From Erodium maritimum (taxonomy: Eukaryota > Streptophyta > Magnoliopsida > Geraniales > Geraniaceae), in the NCBI GenBank assembly GCA_963921825.1, contig OY997596.1, positions 18,047,001 through 18,111,000 of the forward strand: a stretch of 64,000 nucleotides of DNA. Direction: 5' to 3'. The translations under genes were made by a program, and so were the position numbers. Below the pieces are notes generated by a model, which saw only the letters and a list, made by a program, of their open reading frames with translations, made no database searches and had not been told where the DNA came from. Each line of letters opens with the position of its first letter. Positions within the stretch are counted from its first letter, which is position 1. Of this stretch, positions 1 to 12,200 are shown piece by piece.

Positions 1-173
1 CCATTAATTTCCCAATTTGTATAAGCAAATGGATCCTACAAAATAAAACCAGACATTCCATATTGTAAAAACTCCAAACATGACTCTGAAACAATTCCCA
101 TTAAAGACGCTGCTAAAATTTCAAATTTGTTCATACTGTTTTTTTTTCTCTGGAGGAGAGGCGTAAATCAATC

Positions 174-287
174 TTAAAAATCGTGCATGTGATCGAAGAG
201 GTAGTTTGCAGCTAGCTTTTCGTTCTTGTTGCAGGCGAAGAACACCTCCAACACCAGCGTTCTATCGAATCCCATTGCTTCCAGTTG
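174..287 (-). pseudogene. RAD23-like C-terminal UBA domain (last exon or captured fragment)
   Basis: The minus strand encodes 37 residues ending in TAA, including [20 protein letters not shown] and DHMHDF at the stop. This is the second UBA domain that ends plant RAD23 proteins, which shuttle ubiquitylated cargo to the proteasome; the family usually reads NEELAANYLLDHMHEFED there. Similarity stops abruptly upstream of the Gln-Leu-Glu-Ala at about 287: the next codons do not match RAD23 and no AG acceptor sits exactly at the break. No UBL, UBA1 or XPC-binding segment is visible in the next 1.5 kb on this strand. It is either the last exon of a gene whose remaining exons I cannot recognise, or a truncated copy. 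The family assignment is firm; gene status is open. Confidence 0.75.
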
Positions 288-408
288 GGGAAAAAGGATA
301 CCTCGTCGATCTAGACCTAAGAACTAAGGGGCCACGTTTTGTCATCTGCGCTTGCTTAACTAATCACAACGGTGCTAAACACTCAGTCTCTACTTGGTCC
401 TTGTTCCC

Positions 409-486
409 ATACGTGAGTACTTTTCCACATTTAAACAACAAATTGCAATACGTGAGTACTTTTCCACATTTAAACAACAAATTGCA
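409..486. repeat. Perfect 39-bp tandem duplication
   Basis: Two identical 39-bp units lie head to tail at 409-447 and 448-486, each starting ATACGTGAGTAC and ending AATTGCA. Lack of divergence implies a recent slippage or unequal exchange. It lies just upstream, on the minus strand, of the RAD23-like piece, so it would be intronic if that gene is real. The rest of 490-985 is AT-rich with no recognised feature. Confidence 0.9.
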
Positions 487-1120
487 ACAAGTAAGGTTGT
501 AAATGGATATTACAAAGGAGGAAGGAGGCATTGTTATTAATTGGTACTTTGTTCATGTAATTGGGAAAAAAACACTTACAAATTGGTTGTGCAAAATCCC
601 CACAAATATTGCCATGCAGTGTTGAAAAATACACTACTTATATCAACCTAGGATTAAAGTAAATGTCAGGAGAAAGACAAATGAAAAATAATTGGAAGCA
701 AGGAAAAAAACATCTAAGGACGAGTTATTAATACCTTTCACCTCCAATAACTTTCTGATACTCTCCATTCTCACTGATTGGAGCAATGGATGAATATTGG
801 ATTTTTGAATCTGCACCATGTGATTGCATCAATAGAGATACAATGTATGATAATTTATTATTTCATCTTAACACGGAAGCAAAAGTACAAAACTTTATTT
901 GGATATGAATGCAAAGTTTCAAACCAACTATTTGGCTATAAATATTATGGTTACAGTGATCTATGAATCTAAAGTTAACTTACGATCGATTATGTATGCA
1001 ATGAAAGAACAATTACACACGAACCCAAACTGGGGAACCCTATATCAGACAAATATAGCCTAATAAAAAATGCTGGAAATAGGAAAAAGCATTTATCATC
1101 GATTAACCATTGATACTCAC

Positions 1121-1394
1121 CCGGAGAAACGAAACCGAGCAGAAAAATTGCCGTGAATGCTGGTGAGTGCTCAGGGAAGCAAGCCAGGAACTCCAAAATA
1201 AAAAAACAGAAGAATAAGCCATTGAAGAACCTGCTATTATAGTCACTGTCATTGAAGGAAGCCATAAAGGACGCAATAATTAGGGCGTAACAGACAGATT
1301 CAAAACTGGAGCTTTGATTGGGGAGACCACATAAACGAAACGCAAGCATGAAAAGGGGCCGATTGGAAGACGCAAGGGTTCCATCGGTGACCAA
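1121..1394 (-). CDS. Possible first exon of an unrecognised minus-strand gene
   Basis: An open frame on the minus strand runs to a good donor (CCGG|GTGAGT) at 1120/1121 and is rich in hydrophobic and aromatic residues (for example NGLFFCFFILEFLACF). No ATG begins it; an in-frame TGA lies upstream at about 1430 and the frame contains only internal Met. I recognise no domain. It could be the transcribed leader of the gene whose last exon is the RAD23-like piece, with the intervening 0.8 kb as intron, or a chance frame. Coding status is weak. Confidence 0.2.
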
Positions 1395-1852
1395 AGGAAG
1401 AGGGAGGGTTGGAACAGTAACTTGACATCAATGGAGTCTATAACGTTCGGTAGAAGAGAAAAATGAGCGAGAGAAAAATGGGCATTTTTTGGAGAGACTC
1501 TGACTTAGCCACGTAGACTGCCAGCGTGGACCAGGTGTAACATGTGGGTGAGGCCCACGCTGCCACATAGGCGCCAGCACACTTAATTCTGACCTATTAG
1601 AGTTTTTGGGATTATCGACATTTAAATAATATATCTCGTTATTGTTTAATCTTTTTTATAAAATAATATGATTCCCTAATTTAGTTTTTTTTTTGAATGA
1701 CCGAACGTGTGGGAAAAAAAAGAAAGAAAACTGGAAATAACATGATATATTGATAACAGTAAAGATTAAATAAACAATTTCACAAAAAAATATTTTAACG
1801 GTATTTTTTCAAACGATCCTATTTTTTATCGGAACCCTCGCACTACCGAATT

Positions 1853-1993
1853 CTATATATAGTCGGACCACAAGCCTTTCTCTACCCATCCGAAAAAACC
1901 CTAAGCTTTTTCGAACTCAATCCTTCCCTCTCTCTCTCTGATCGGCGATCGGTTTCAAGACTCATAGATCCGTCTAGCGTGTTCAATCATTCA
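1853..1993 (+). promoter_or_regulatory. Core promoter and leader of the ZFWD gene (TATA, telo-box)
   Basis: A TATA box (CTATATATA, 1853-1861) is followed about 35 bp later by a telo-box (AAACCCTAA, 1896-1904) and a CT-rich leader (TCTCTCTCTCTG). The leader ends at CATTCAG|GTTCG (1993/1994), a donor for a 5'UTR intron whose acceptor is AG at 2761-2762, one base before the ATG. Telo-boxes near the start site are usual in plant genes for translation and growth. The long leader intron may enhance expression; that part is inference. Confidence 0.65.
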
Positions 1994-2763
1994 GGTTCGC
2001 TTCTTCTTCGTACGAAATCTTTTTCTCTATTTTCAAGGTTTCTTCATCATCGGCTAGCTTCCCGATGAGTATCTGGAAATCGTATATTCACGGCGGTGAT
2101 GGTTGCATCCGAGCTTTATGGATATCAATGGTGGATTTTCGGGATTTAGATGTAGTGTATTTAAGGTTAGGGTTCTTTTCCGATCGGAATTGGTTGTTTC
2201 GTTGCGACAGTCGATGGAATTGCCCCATTCTGGTTTTGGATTCTTGCGATTATGATGAGTCCTACACGGGTTTCTCTGTTTAAGTCCCGATCTTGTGCTA
2301 TTTATTAAGGGTTTTTGTTTTGCTTCGATTTGGAGGATTCTGAGGATTGTGGATGAAGAAAGGGTTTCGATCTATTGACTTTATTATTACTATTATTATG
2401 GGTTTCTCGTTTCGTGGAACCCTGAGTTGTCTGGAACTGATTATTTCACTGCAACCATCGATGGGATTTTCCCGCTGTAGGTTAGAGTTCTTGTGATTTT
2501 GATGGTTCTTACATGGATTGCTCTGTTTAAGGCCTGGTCATGTGCTATTCAGGGTTTTGATCTAAATGCTTTCTCCAACTTCATCCTTGTAAGGTTTTAT
2601 GGCTTTGCTGAACCCTAATTTATCTGGAGTTGAAGGAGCAGATTGGGATTCAATTTTTATATCTTAGATTTTAGGGTGGGCTTCTTATTTCCTACCGGTT
2701 GTCTCTGGAATTTGGGTTGGTGCGATGTGTTAATTAGCTTTCTATATTTCTCTTGATAATAGT

Positions 2764-5273
2764 ATGGGCGTTACGGCGGAAAGAAAACCTGTCCAAGTAC
2801 CAGGCATTCCTGTACCTCAAAGTACCAAAACATGTATATTTTGGCTACAAGGAAAGTGTAGCCGAAATCCATGCAGGTTCATGCACAGAGATGCACCAGC
2901 CAAACTGGTGTATCAGCAAGACGCAAAGCAGTCACAGACATTACCTAAAGATCCCCAGCGAGCAACAGCCCCCTGTTATAGCCTCAACAATACAAGCAAT
3001 GGAAGTGCATCAGCTGAATATGTTGCTTTAAAGACCCAGGATAGGAAATTCCTTAGGAAAATTCCATCCCACAGTTCTAAGAATGTTTGGAAGGCAGAGG
3101 GAAGGTCATCAGATGCAAATGTTGTTGAAAAGAACCAGCAGAGGATATCACTAAGAAAAATTCCTTACTATGGCTCTAAGGATTCCTCGGTTACTGAAGA
3201 AAGCACTTCTGGTAAAAAGATTGTCACTCCAAGAACCCAGAAAAAAAGGATATGTGACAACTGGATATCGGGCAATTGTGTGCATGGTGAAAAGTGTACT
3301 TTTCACCATGCATGGTTCCTTGGTGGTGACTTCACTATGGTGGCTAACCTTGAAGGACATAAAAAGGTATGCTTATTAATTAGTTAACATAAACTCGGTT
3401 TGCTATGCCAGAACATGGGTGCCTCTTTTATGCATGTGTATAAGTTTGAAATGAAGGATATGCTATTGCTTTGATCACTTAATGAAGTATTCTTGGATGA
3501 TATAGTAGTAATCTAAACATATTTCTTTTCTTCTTTGAAAATTAGAAAATTAAAAATATGCTGGCAATTTCTATATGTATTACTTGATATCATCAGTTAA
3601 GCATACTAGATCAAATTCTTTTTTTTCTTGGGTTGTAAATGTGGAGATAATATATTGAAGTCTGTCATGGCAGGCTATCACTGGAATTGCACTTCCTTCT
3701 GGATCTGACAAGCTTTACACTAGCAGTATTGATGGAACTTCCCGGATTTGGGATTGCCACACTGGCCAGTGCACTGGTGCTGATGATTTTAGAGTTGATG
3801 TTGGGTCTTTAATTTGTGAGGGTCCATGGGTGTTTGTTGGCATGCCAAATGTTGTTATGGTAAGCTTTTTGCTGAGCATATTTTTCTATCTTTCTAGCAG
3901 AAAATTTCATCAGCTTGTTAGTTTTTTTTTATCTTACTGGGTCACGTTGTCAATGTTGCAGGCATGGAATGGTCAGTCTGCTGCGGTTTTCAACTTAAAT
4001 GGACCAGTTGGGCAAGTGCATGCCTTGATTGTTGCTCATGATATGCTATTTGCTGGGGACCAGGTAGCTGGTGTTTTTATACATTTACTACTTTGAGTTT
4101 ATATTCTATTATTGTTGACTAGGTTCTTAGGATATGGTTTGACTAGGTTCTTAGGATATGGTTTCTAATTATATAATATGGTTTAGGACGACATTAGTGA
4201 TGATAATTATTGTTTACATTAGATACTGGAAATCAGTATGCATGCTCTCTAGATTTAAATCCCTGACTTAATTAGCTGTTGCTCTTCTAGTTTTAAACAT
4301 ATGGAAATCACTTCCATTGCTTTTGTTACAACAGTCATCTGTATAATATATAGTATTTAAACTTTTACTTGTTTGATTCCAGTATGGTGCTATTTTGGCA
4401 TGGAAAGACAGTTGCTCTGAAGCCAATCCTTTTCAACTCGCTGCATCCCTTAGAGGCCACACTGGTTCTGTACCGTGCTTATCTGTTGCTGGGAAGTACT
4501 TGTATTCAGGTTCTGCGGACCATACAATAAGGGTAAGTGGGGTGTAAGAATCTCACTTTGGAAGTTTTGTTTATGTGACTTGATTCCTTTTTCACCTTGT
4601 TCTTTTACAATTAAGTTTGAGAGTTATCTGTCTTGAAGTAGTATTTGCTAATTTCGGTTTTCTTGTCCTTAGATGTGGGATCTGGACACTCTACAGTGCG
4701 CTCATACCTTGAGTGCCCATACTGAGGCTGTGACGTCTCTTCTTTGCTGGGATCAATATCTGATATCATGTTCGCTTGACAAAACAATAAAAGTGTGGGC
4801 TTGCACTGAACAAGGTGGTGTGGAAGTGACGTACACTCACCACGAAGAACATGTAAGTTTCTTAACTAATTATTATCTTCAGCTGTGAATAACACACTAT
4901 TAATCACATAGAGGTCTTTACTTTGGTTGTTGTAAAGCTGAGTTTTGTTTGCTATTGTTGGTGATCCACAGGGTGGTGTTGCATTATTTGGGATGCATGA
5001 TGCAGAGGCAAAGCCAATCTTATTCTGTTCATGTGATGATAATGTGGTGCGCCTGTACGATCTGCCATCGTAAGTGTCTCTTCAATTTCCATTTGCATGT
5101 TTAGTGGTTTTCACTTTACTGATGTTTCTTCTGGGATCATCAGGTTCAATGAAAGGGGCAGAATATTTTCAAAAGGACAAGTGGGAGTGATTCAGATGGG
5201 TCCTGGTGGGATTTTCTTTACTGGGGATGTTACTGGATCCTTGACTGTGTGGAAGTGGCACAACAACAAATAG
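2764..5273 (+). CDS. CCCH zinc finger and WD40-repeat protein (ZFWD family)
   Basis: Seven coding exons: 2764-3366, 3674-3859, 3962-4063, 4383-4532, 4673-4852, 4972-5069, 5144-5273. All introns are GT-AG and the frame is continuous, giving 482 aa. Two CCCH fingers lie in exon 1: C-x7-C-x4-C-x3-H near residues 22-40 (CIFWLQGKCSRNPCRFMH) and C-x7-C-x5-C-x3-H near residues 163-181 (CDNWISGNCVHGEKCTFHH). A Lys/Ser-rich linker separates them. From about residue 195 six or seven WD40 blades follow, with blade ends such as GTSRIWDC, HTIRMWDL, KTIKVWAC, VVRLYDL and SLTVWKW. This layout is the plant ZFWD family; the fingers are expected to bind RNA and the propeller to bind protein partners, with no established reaction. 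The start is the first ATG after the leader intron and precedes the first finger. Nothing looks broken. Confidence 0.93.
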
Positions 5274-5690
5274 TCGACACAATTCGTGTCTTCTAAAATA
5301 CTTTTATTCTTTCGTTGTATATCGACAGATTCTTATATATATAATATGATATTTATTCAGCAAAATCAATAGTAGTTGATTATGTCAGTTTAGCAATGAC
5401 ATGTCAGTGTTAATTTGACAACGAGATCTGCTTATAAGATGACTAAATTTATAAATCTTATATGAGCTAGGTACTACTGTGATGTATGATTTTACACGTG
5501 AGTTAATGAATAGGATAAAGTTATGAGTTGACTTGTAGTTGTCTGGTTCCTTTGCTTGGGCAAAAGTGTGGAGTGAGTATAGGTGAAGATAGATGTTGGA
5601 GGGAATTCCCAGAACTGGTGGTATTGGATCACACAAGTTGTTTGGAGCTGAGTTTTTGGATTTGGGAGATATGGAAGGCGAGGAACGTAT

Positions 5691-5854
5691 GAATTTGGTA
5701 TATCTGAGTTGATCTGCGGAGATTAAGGCTAGACTGGAATGGAGGCATGAGGAGTACAAGAGTTTGGTTCTAGAATTTGGTATATCTGAGTTGATCTGTG
5801 GAGATTAAGGCTGGACTGGAATGGAGGCATGAGGAGTACAAGAGTTTGGTTCTA
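5691..5854. repeat. 82-bp tandem duplication
   Basis: Units 5691-5772 and 5773-5854 both begin GAATTTGGTATATCTGAG and end AGTTTGGTTCTA. They differ at two positions (C/T and A/G transitions). It lies about 0.4 kb past the ZFWD stop codon in otherwise unremarkable DNA. Confidence 0.9.
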
Positions 5855-5889
5855 ATGGGTCTTCTAATCGTGACTGTTTAAAAAAAATA

Positions 5890-6037
5890 TATCTATCAAT
5901 ACTTTGCACTGATTTTATCAAAACTTTATATTTCTATTAATATTTTACACTAATTTTATCAATACTTTACACTGGTTTTATCAACATTGAACACTAGTTT
6001 TATCACCACATCACAAGTTTTTTTATCAATACTGAAC
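5890..6037. repeat. TTTATCA-rich minisatellite, left part
   Basis: Degenerate tandem units of about 20-25 bp follow the pattern TTTTATCAANACTNNACACT. The array stops at the hAT insertion at 6038 and resumes on its far side at 7136, so it was one array before the insertion. Confidence 0.75.
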
Positions 6038-7135
6038 CAGGGGAGGAACCAGTAAGGGTATAGGGTGTTCCATGGAACACCCTAATTATTTGAAAACATA
6101 GCTTAGTGGTTAAAGACGCTTAATTATTTTTGTCCAACCTGGGTTCAATTCCAGCATGGAACACCCTGTAGTTTTGGGCTTGGAACATCCTGTATCGGTA
6201 TTTACTTTATTCTGGTGTTGGGCTTAAACAAATTAACCCACGGTATTTGGCTTTGTCTTGGGATTTGGTGGAAGCAAATCAACCCATATCATGTCATTGA
6301 TACAAGTACAATTATGATACTACAGATCCTTCCGAAAATGTGAGGTTTTCAAAGTTTTATACCACATCATATGATTTTCGTAGAATCCAATATTCTCGGT
6401 GAAATTAAATTGGAGTTTTTAACGTGGTGTTAAAAAATATATGAACAAAACTCATAAGTTCTTTTATCATTCAAAATAACATTAAACAATACCTCGCTTA
6501 AGAATCAATGTAGATGATAGAAAGAGCTTAATTAGATAACTTTATTGTCTTTAATAGTGTTGTTTTTAAAACTGTTCAGGAACTTAAGTACTTCATTTAG
6601 AAATTATTTGACTTAAGGATTATGTTCACAATGCATATAAAGTGTTCGATATTATGTGTCTATTTTTAGTGAATCAAGTGAGGTAGTATCCATATCTCCA
6701 ACCAATACTAAGGACGGTTTGGGCAGAAGTTGCTCGAAGGGGATCAGAGTCGGCGTGTAATGGCTAACAGTGTGACTCTGAACGAACAGTTTCAGTTCCT
6801 TAGAGGGAGATGTGAACACAGAAGAAGGGTAAACGTAATAAGCGTAGGGCCGGTGTAGGCTCAAGTAGTCGCGCGTCTATTTCAAATAAGGCCTTAGTAG
6901 AAGAGGCTTTCGGGCATGTTTCAAAGGTCTAGAGACATTGTTCAGCAGCTGGGTTTCGGAGTAAAGCTATTGGTGACACATTGAAGGAGCAATTGAGGGG
7001 GTTGGACGCATTAAAGCTGTTGATAGGAGCGTTTATAATACCCCGCATGTCAAAAAAAAATCACATGAATAATGCTTGTTAAGAATGAGTTTTATCAATG
7101 GCTACCCCTAAAAAAAATTTCTGGTTCCGCCCCTG
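6038..7135. mobile_element. hAT-type DNA transposon, non-autonomous, with TSD
   Basis: The 1,098-bp element has inverted termini CAGGGGAGGAACCAG on the left and CTGGTTCCGCCCCTG on the right (one mismatch). It is flanked by 8-bp duplications TACTGAAC (6030-6037) and CACTGAAC (7136-7143), matching 7 of 8. CAGGGGCGG-type ends with an 8-bp duplication are typical of plant hAT elements. A subterminal palindrome (GTGTTCCATGGAACAC) lies near 6065. No transposase frame is visible, so it would need one in trans. It has split the TTTATCA minisatellite. Confidence 0.85.
6098..6155 (+). repeat. tRNA-like segment (box A/box B) inside the hAT element
   Basis: TAGCTTAGTGGTTAAAG resembles a Pol III box A, and GGGTTCAATTCC about 25 bp downstream resembles a box B. 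No cloverleaf can be drawn by eye, so it is not annotated as a tRNA gene. It may be a captured SINE head or an element-specific sequence. Confidence 0.4.
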
Positions 7136-7143
7136 CACTGAAC

Positions 7144-7460
7144 ATTAGCTTTATCAACTATAAACACTCCACTGAACACTAGCTTTATCAACACTGAACA
7201 CTCGGTTTATCACTAAATTACATTTATTTTATCGCCCTATTACATGTGCTTTATCACTCTATCACATGTTTTTTTATCAACACTAAACTCTATTTTATCA
7301 TCCTTATTATCAAAATTGAACATGATTTTTATCATTTTATCACGCGTTTTTTTTAATCAACATTTAGCACTAATTTGATCACCTTGATATAAAACATTTA
7401 TTAGTGAAGATTTATCAACACTTACATTATTTTTATCACCCTGATATAATTTTTTATTAT
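7144..7460. repeat. TTTATCA-rich minisatellite, right part
   Basis: This continues the array interrupted by the hAT element, with units such as TTTATCAACACTGAACACT and TTTATCACTCTATCACATG, decaying by about 7460. The following 7460-8440 is AT-rich spacer. It includes a CTCCT-rich stretch near 8098-8120 and no gene I can support. Confidence 0.7.
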
Positions 7461-8445
7461 CGTGCTTCAAAATATATTCAATATGCTATTTGATAGATAA
7501 CTTTGAAAAAAATAAAAATATTGGCACAAGTTTGAAGCTAATCGGAGTTCAAACGAATCGAGAATTATTAAATTAGTGAATTGGTCAAAAAATAGACAAT
7601 TGTCCACATGAAATCATGCTATTACAATTATGCCATTACTTATGTGGGAAATGATGAAAGTGAAATGTATTTTGGGTGGGATTAGGGTGATGATGTGGCA
7701 TCGTAGTGTATGTTGGATCTTAGATGTGTGTGGTTATAATTAGTTCTCACAGTTTTTAAGATAATAGGAGATTCTATTAGATTTGTCTTCGTAGGTGATT
7801 ACATCTTATTTTTGCTGACCAACTTTGGAGAATTTTATCTTTTGATCTATAAATAATTGTATTTCGCTAAAGAAAAGATTATTTTAATAAATTAGATTAC
7901 GATCCTTAATTTTAATATGTATCGTCACATTAAGGGGTAATCATATACCGGAACCGAAAACATTGACACCAAAGTCGTAGGTGGCGAAGTCGGCAAAAAA
8001 AAACAAGGAATCGAGGTGTTGTCTTTCGGGATCCGGCATCGTAGAAGACGAACCATCGGTTAACCAACAAAACTGACACTAACACCGACAACCATTCTCT
8101 CCTCTCCTCTCCTCCTCTCAGCCTCATGTGGCGTCTACAAAAATCTTCGCGGAAGAAAATGATACTATAGTAACTAGGGTTCCACGTTTGCAACAAATGA
8201 TAATACATAAGTTAAATAATCTCGAATAAGATGATGCTACAAAAGAACCTATTCCTAAAACCTCTTTTTAACCCTATATCAAATCATACGTCCCATATAT
8301 TATCATATACTATCAATTCTTCACATAAATTTGTATCTCCGTTAAACTTTAAACTCATTGAGTTCAATCCCGTCCTCTCACTTTTTCTTCTTCTTACTAT
8401 ATCAAAACCACTTACACTATGGTTACTAGATCAAGAACTCGTTCC

Positions 8446-8735
8446 CTGAGTCGAGAACGTGCCTTGAAGTCCGTGCTTCCTATTTCGGTGTTGTGGAAAT
8501 TGTCTCACAAGGCTTCCAAGAAACCAACAACTTAGGATCCCGTTTTTTCGTTGGTTTGTTTGTTTCGGTGTTTTGTTTGTTCGTTTTTCTGTTCTTTGGA
8601 TAATGTTTGGCCTTAAAACACCCCCCCTGTAATGGAGGTCTTTTGTAAGCGTGCTACTGGTCTTTTGACCTCTAGTCTCATTTCTTCTTGAAATGAGTCT
8701 CCCCTATACTAAAAATCCGAGCTTATAAAAAAAAC
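8446..8735 (+). mobile_element. Probable 5'-truncated LINE-like 3' end
   Basis: The block ends in a G/T-rich 3' region (TTGTTTGTTTCGGTGTTTTG), then a stretch ending AGCTTATAAAAAAAAC. This is the style of plant LINE/retroposon tails, also seen near 37.1 kb. No coding domain and no clear duplication were found, so the assignment is tentative. The spacer 8736-9015 shows nothing else. Confidence 0.35.
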
Positions 8736-9016
8736 TATATCGAAACTCTCTAGATTTTTTGCCAAAGTCGTGTCCTTTTTTTGTATTTGAATTAAGGGTT
8801 TCTATTGTATTTGTATTTCATATAGTCTTCTTTCTCCTCGTAAGAGGTTAATTTTAAATTTGCATTTGCTGATTGAAAAAACAAACCTACCACCTCTTTT
8901 CTCACATGTGAACCCTCGCGGAAGATCCTCTGTAAAGTGTAAACCCTCTCAACTTCTCCGTTCCAACGTCGTTTAATTGTTTGCGGATTAAATCCGTTAA
9001 ATTATAATATTTTGTA

Positions 9017-9090
9017 GGCGGCCCATGGATCTGGTAAATACGCGGATGGGTAAAAATCTATGAACATTGGGCCCAGCCCAGCCCATCCAG
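9017..9090 (+). promoter_or_regulatory. RPT5 proximal promoter with TGGGCC/GCCCA elements
   Basis: GGCGGCCCATGG (from about 9017) and TTGGGCCCAGCCCAGCCCATCC (split as TTGGGCCCAGCC and CAGCCCATCC, 9067-9087) lie 165-235 bp before the ATG. Clustered GGCCCA/TGGGCC (site II-like) motifs mark growth-regulated plant housekeeping promoters, including proteasome and ribosomal protein genes. A CT-rich leader (CTTCCTTCTTCTTCTTC) follows. Confidence 0.55.
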
Positions 9091-9251
9091 GACCGAATAA
9101 GAGTCCCACAGTTTCTGGCTTTTCCAACAAGTTAAATCCCCTTTAATATTTCTTCCTTCTTCTTCTTCATACCTAGAAAACCAGTGAATCGATCGACTTC
9201 CGAATCTGCCACAAACTTGGAATCCAAGTCTGCTTATCTTTTCGATCAGGG

Positions 9252-12200
9252 ATGGCGACTCCCATGGCCGAGGACAACTTCGAGGACGACCAGCTCGCGA
9301 CCATGACCACTGACGACATCGTTAGGGCTTCTCGCCTCCTCGACAACGAGATTCGAATCCTTAAGGTCGGCTTTGACCTAAAAAACTCGACACATTTTAT
9401 AAATTCATTTTTTGTGTGTGGAGATGAGGTAGCAATTTGACATCGGGAAGATTTTAGATAGCTCTATGTAAATTCTTTTCTTTGTGGTGTGGCTGGTTGC
9501 AGGAAGAGCTGCAGAGAGCAAATCTAGAGCTGGACTCTTACAAGGAGAAGATAAAGGAGAACCAGGAGAAGATCAAGCTTAATAAGCAATTGCCCTACTT
9601 GGTCGGCAACATTGTTGAGGTTGTCTTTCTATCCTCTGCATAAAATTAATTTATACTGAACTGGACCTTCATTGTGATTTTTGATGTAAAGAAATTTAGG
9701 TTTAGGTAATAGAAATTGGTATGAATAAACCTATAATGCTTTCTTTTTTTCTGCAGAGAGCCACCTTTTTAATGCATTTACTTGGGTATGAGTCTTGTCT
9801 TATAAAATTCTTGTGGGGAGGTGAAGTTTTGTTAGATCCTATGATTTTCATTTTTGTATCTGACGTCTAGTCATTGAGTGGTAATAAGTGCTTATTGTTT
9901 GATAAAAATGAGTGATGTAGGACCAAAGAGGTAGTTTGGAATGTGGTTTGAGCTTGATTTCGAGGAACCATTGTGTTGTGCTCTGCACTTACTGCTTTTT
10001 TTTTTTATGGGTACACAGATACTGGAAATGAATCCAGAAGACGAGGCTGAGGAAGATGGTGCAAATATTGATCTTGACTCCCAAAGGAAGGGAAAATGTG
10101 TTGTACTGAAAACATCTACGCGGCAGGTGAGTTAGATTATATCTGTGTGTATTTTTTGGTATAGGCAGAGTTGGCTAGATCTGTTAGCACCCCACATGCC
10201 ATATTTCTCTTTTGATTTTACTTTAGTGTAACGAAGTGTGTTATTTATCTAGTTTTTGGTTTGATTGTGATCATCAACATGTTCTATTTGCATTTAGTTC
10301 GAAGCACGTGTAAAGTGAAGAGGATTTCAATTGAAGCACCTTAAAATTGTGGCCAAACACTACTTGCTGCCTAAAAGCTTCTGAAATACTATTAGTTATG
10401 TAGTTCTGTGACCAGATCTGGCAAAAGTTGTTTATGTAGATTAAAAATTGGTAGTCCATGCCTCAAGATTGGTTAGATTTAAGTGAAAGAGTTATAGCTC
10501 CAAAAGATGGATGCATCTATGTTCTCAAAGGTGTAGGATGTCACACGAGCACTTAGTTTTTTTTTTGTTTGTTTCTGGCAACTTATGCTGTTGCTTCTTC
10601 TTTTTTTTAATCAACAAAGTCTAAACCCCAGTCTATTCAACTGAAATTACCCCCTCTTAAACCGTTGTGAAGTTTTTATTTTTCATTGCAGACGATATTT
10701 CTGCCCGTTGTTGGGCTTGTTGACCCTGATACGTTGAAGCCTGGTGACTTGGTTGGAGTGAACAAAGATAGTTACTTGATATTAGACACATTGCCATCTG
10801 AGTATGATTCTCGTGTAAAAGCAATGGAGGTTGATGAAAAGCCCACTGAAGACTACAATGACATTGGAGGCCTGGAAAAACAGGCAAGTTTCTGACTGTG
10901 CCAGATGTCTTGTCTGTCATATACATAAAAGTTATGTAGCTAATCTTAAATGTTTTTTGCTCCAGATTCAAGAACTAGTTGAGGCAATAGTTTTGCCCAT
11001 GACACACAAGGAAAGATTTCAGAAACTAGGTGTTCGCCCTCCTAAAGGGGTACTTCTGTATGGTCCTCCTGGGACTGGGAAGACTTTAATGGCTCGTGCT
11101 TGTGCAGCTCAAACAAATGCCACTTTTCTGAAGCTGGCAGGGCCACAACTTGTTCAGGTATTTCTTTGTTTTCATGCTGCTGTTTAAGGGTGGTTAATCC
11201 TAATGATCTTATTGCTTGGAAATGCTTGCGGTGCCTCCTAGATTTTATTGTCTTTCTTTCAACTGTTTCTGATGTTAGTGTTACAGAGCGATCACATGTA
11301 TAACTTTTGGAATGTTCTATTGACTTGAATCAATTAAATTTCTGAATAGATGTTTATTGGGGATGGAGCAAAACTTGTTCGTGATGCTTTCCAGCTTGCT
11401 AAAGAAAAATCTCCGTGCATCATCTTCATAGATGAGATTGATGCTATTGGTACAAAGCGATTTGATAGGTATGTCACAGTGTTGATCTAAATCAGGAGTT
11501 TTCGCTCATTTAGATGTCTAGTAATGATTGAAACTTGAGCAGCCTTACTGACCAAATGTTCCTTTCTTTCATTGCAGTGAAGTGAGTGGAGATAGGGAGG
11601 TTCAGCGAACTATGTTGGAACTGCTTAATCAGCTTGATGGTTTTAGCAGTGATGACCGAATTAAGGTTTGCTACTGCGTGTTTGATTGCTACTTTATTCA
11701 TGGTTGCAGGCTGCTATTTGATGTGCAATTTGGACTAACATATTTACATAGGATGCCTTTGGATACAATCTGCAATAATTTGCTTGTATCTTAAATAAAG
11801 TATCTTGTGTCATGGATGTTAAAGATTTAAGTATGGCAAATTGTAGGTCATAGCAGCAACAAATCGTGCTGATATCCTTGACCCTGCACTGATGCGTTCT
11901 GGTCGATTGGATCGTAAAATTGAGTTTCCTCATCCCACTGAAGAAGCAAGAGCTAGGATATTGCAGGTACGCAATTGAGTAATGCCTCCTTTTAAAAGTT
12001 ATTCACTTGCTTAGTGCAAAAGCTCTTATCGGTTTCCCCATGTACACTGAAATTATCGCAGATCCACTCAAGAAAGATGAATGTTCACCCAGATGTCAAT
12101 TTTGAGGAGCTGGCTCGGTCAACAGATGACTTCAATGGAGCACAGCTGAAGGCTGTTTGTGTTGAGGCTGGCATGCTAGCTCTCCGCCGTGATGGAACTG

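Noticed and set aside
206-502. 98-codon plus-strand frame as a small protein
   Set aside because: It is antisense to the RAD23-like UBA codons and its C-terminal end is produced by the 39-bp duplication.
6098-6155. Functional tRNA gene
   Set aside because: Box A and B motifs are present but no cloverleaf with acceptor and anticodon stems can be drawn.
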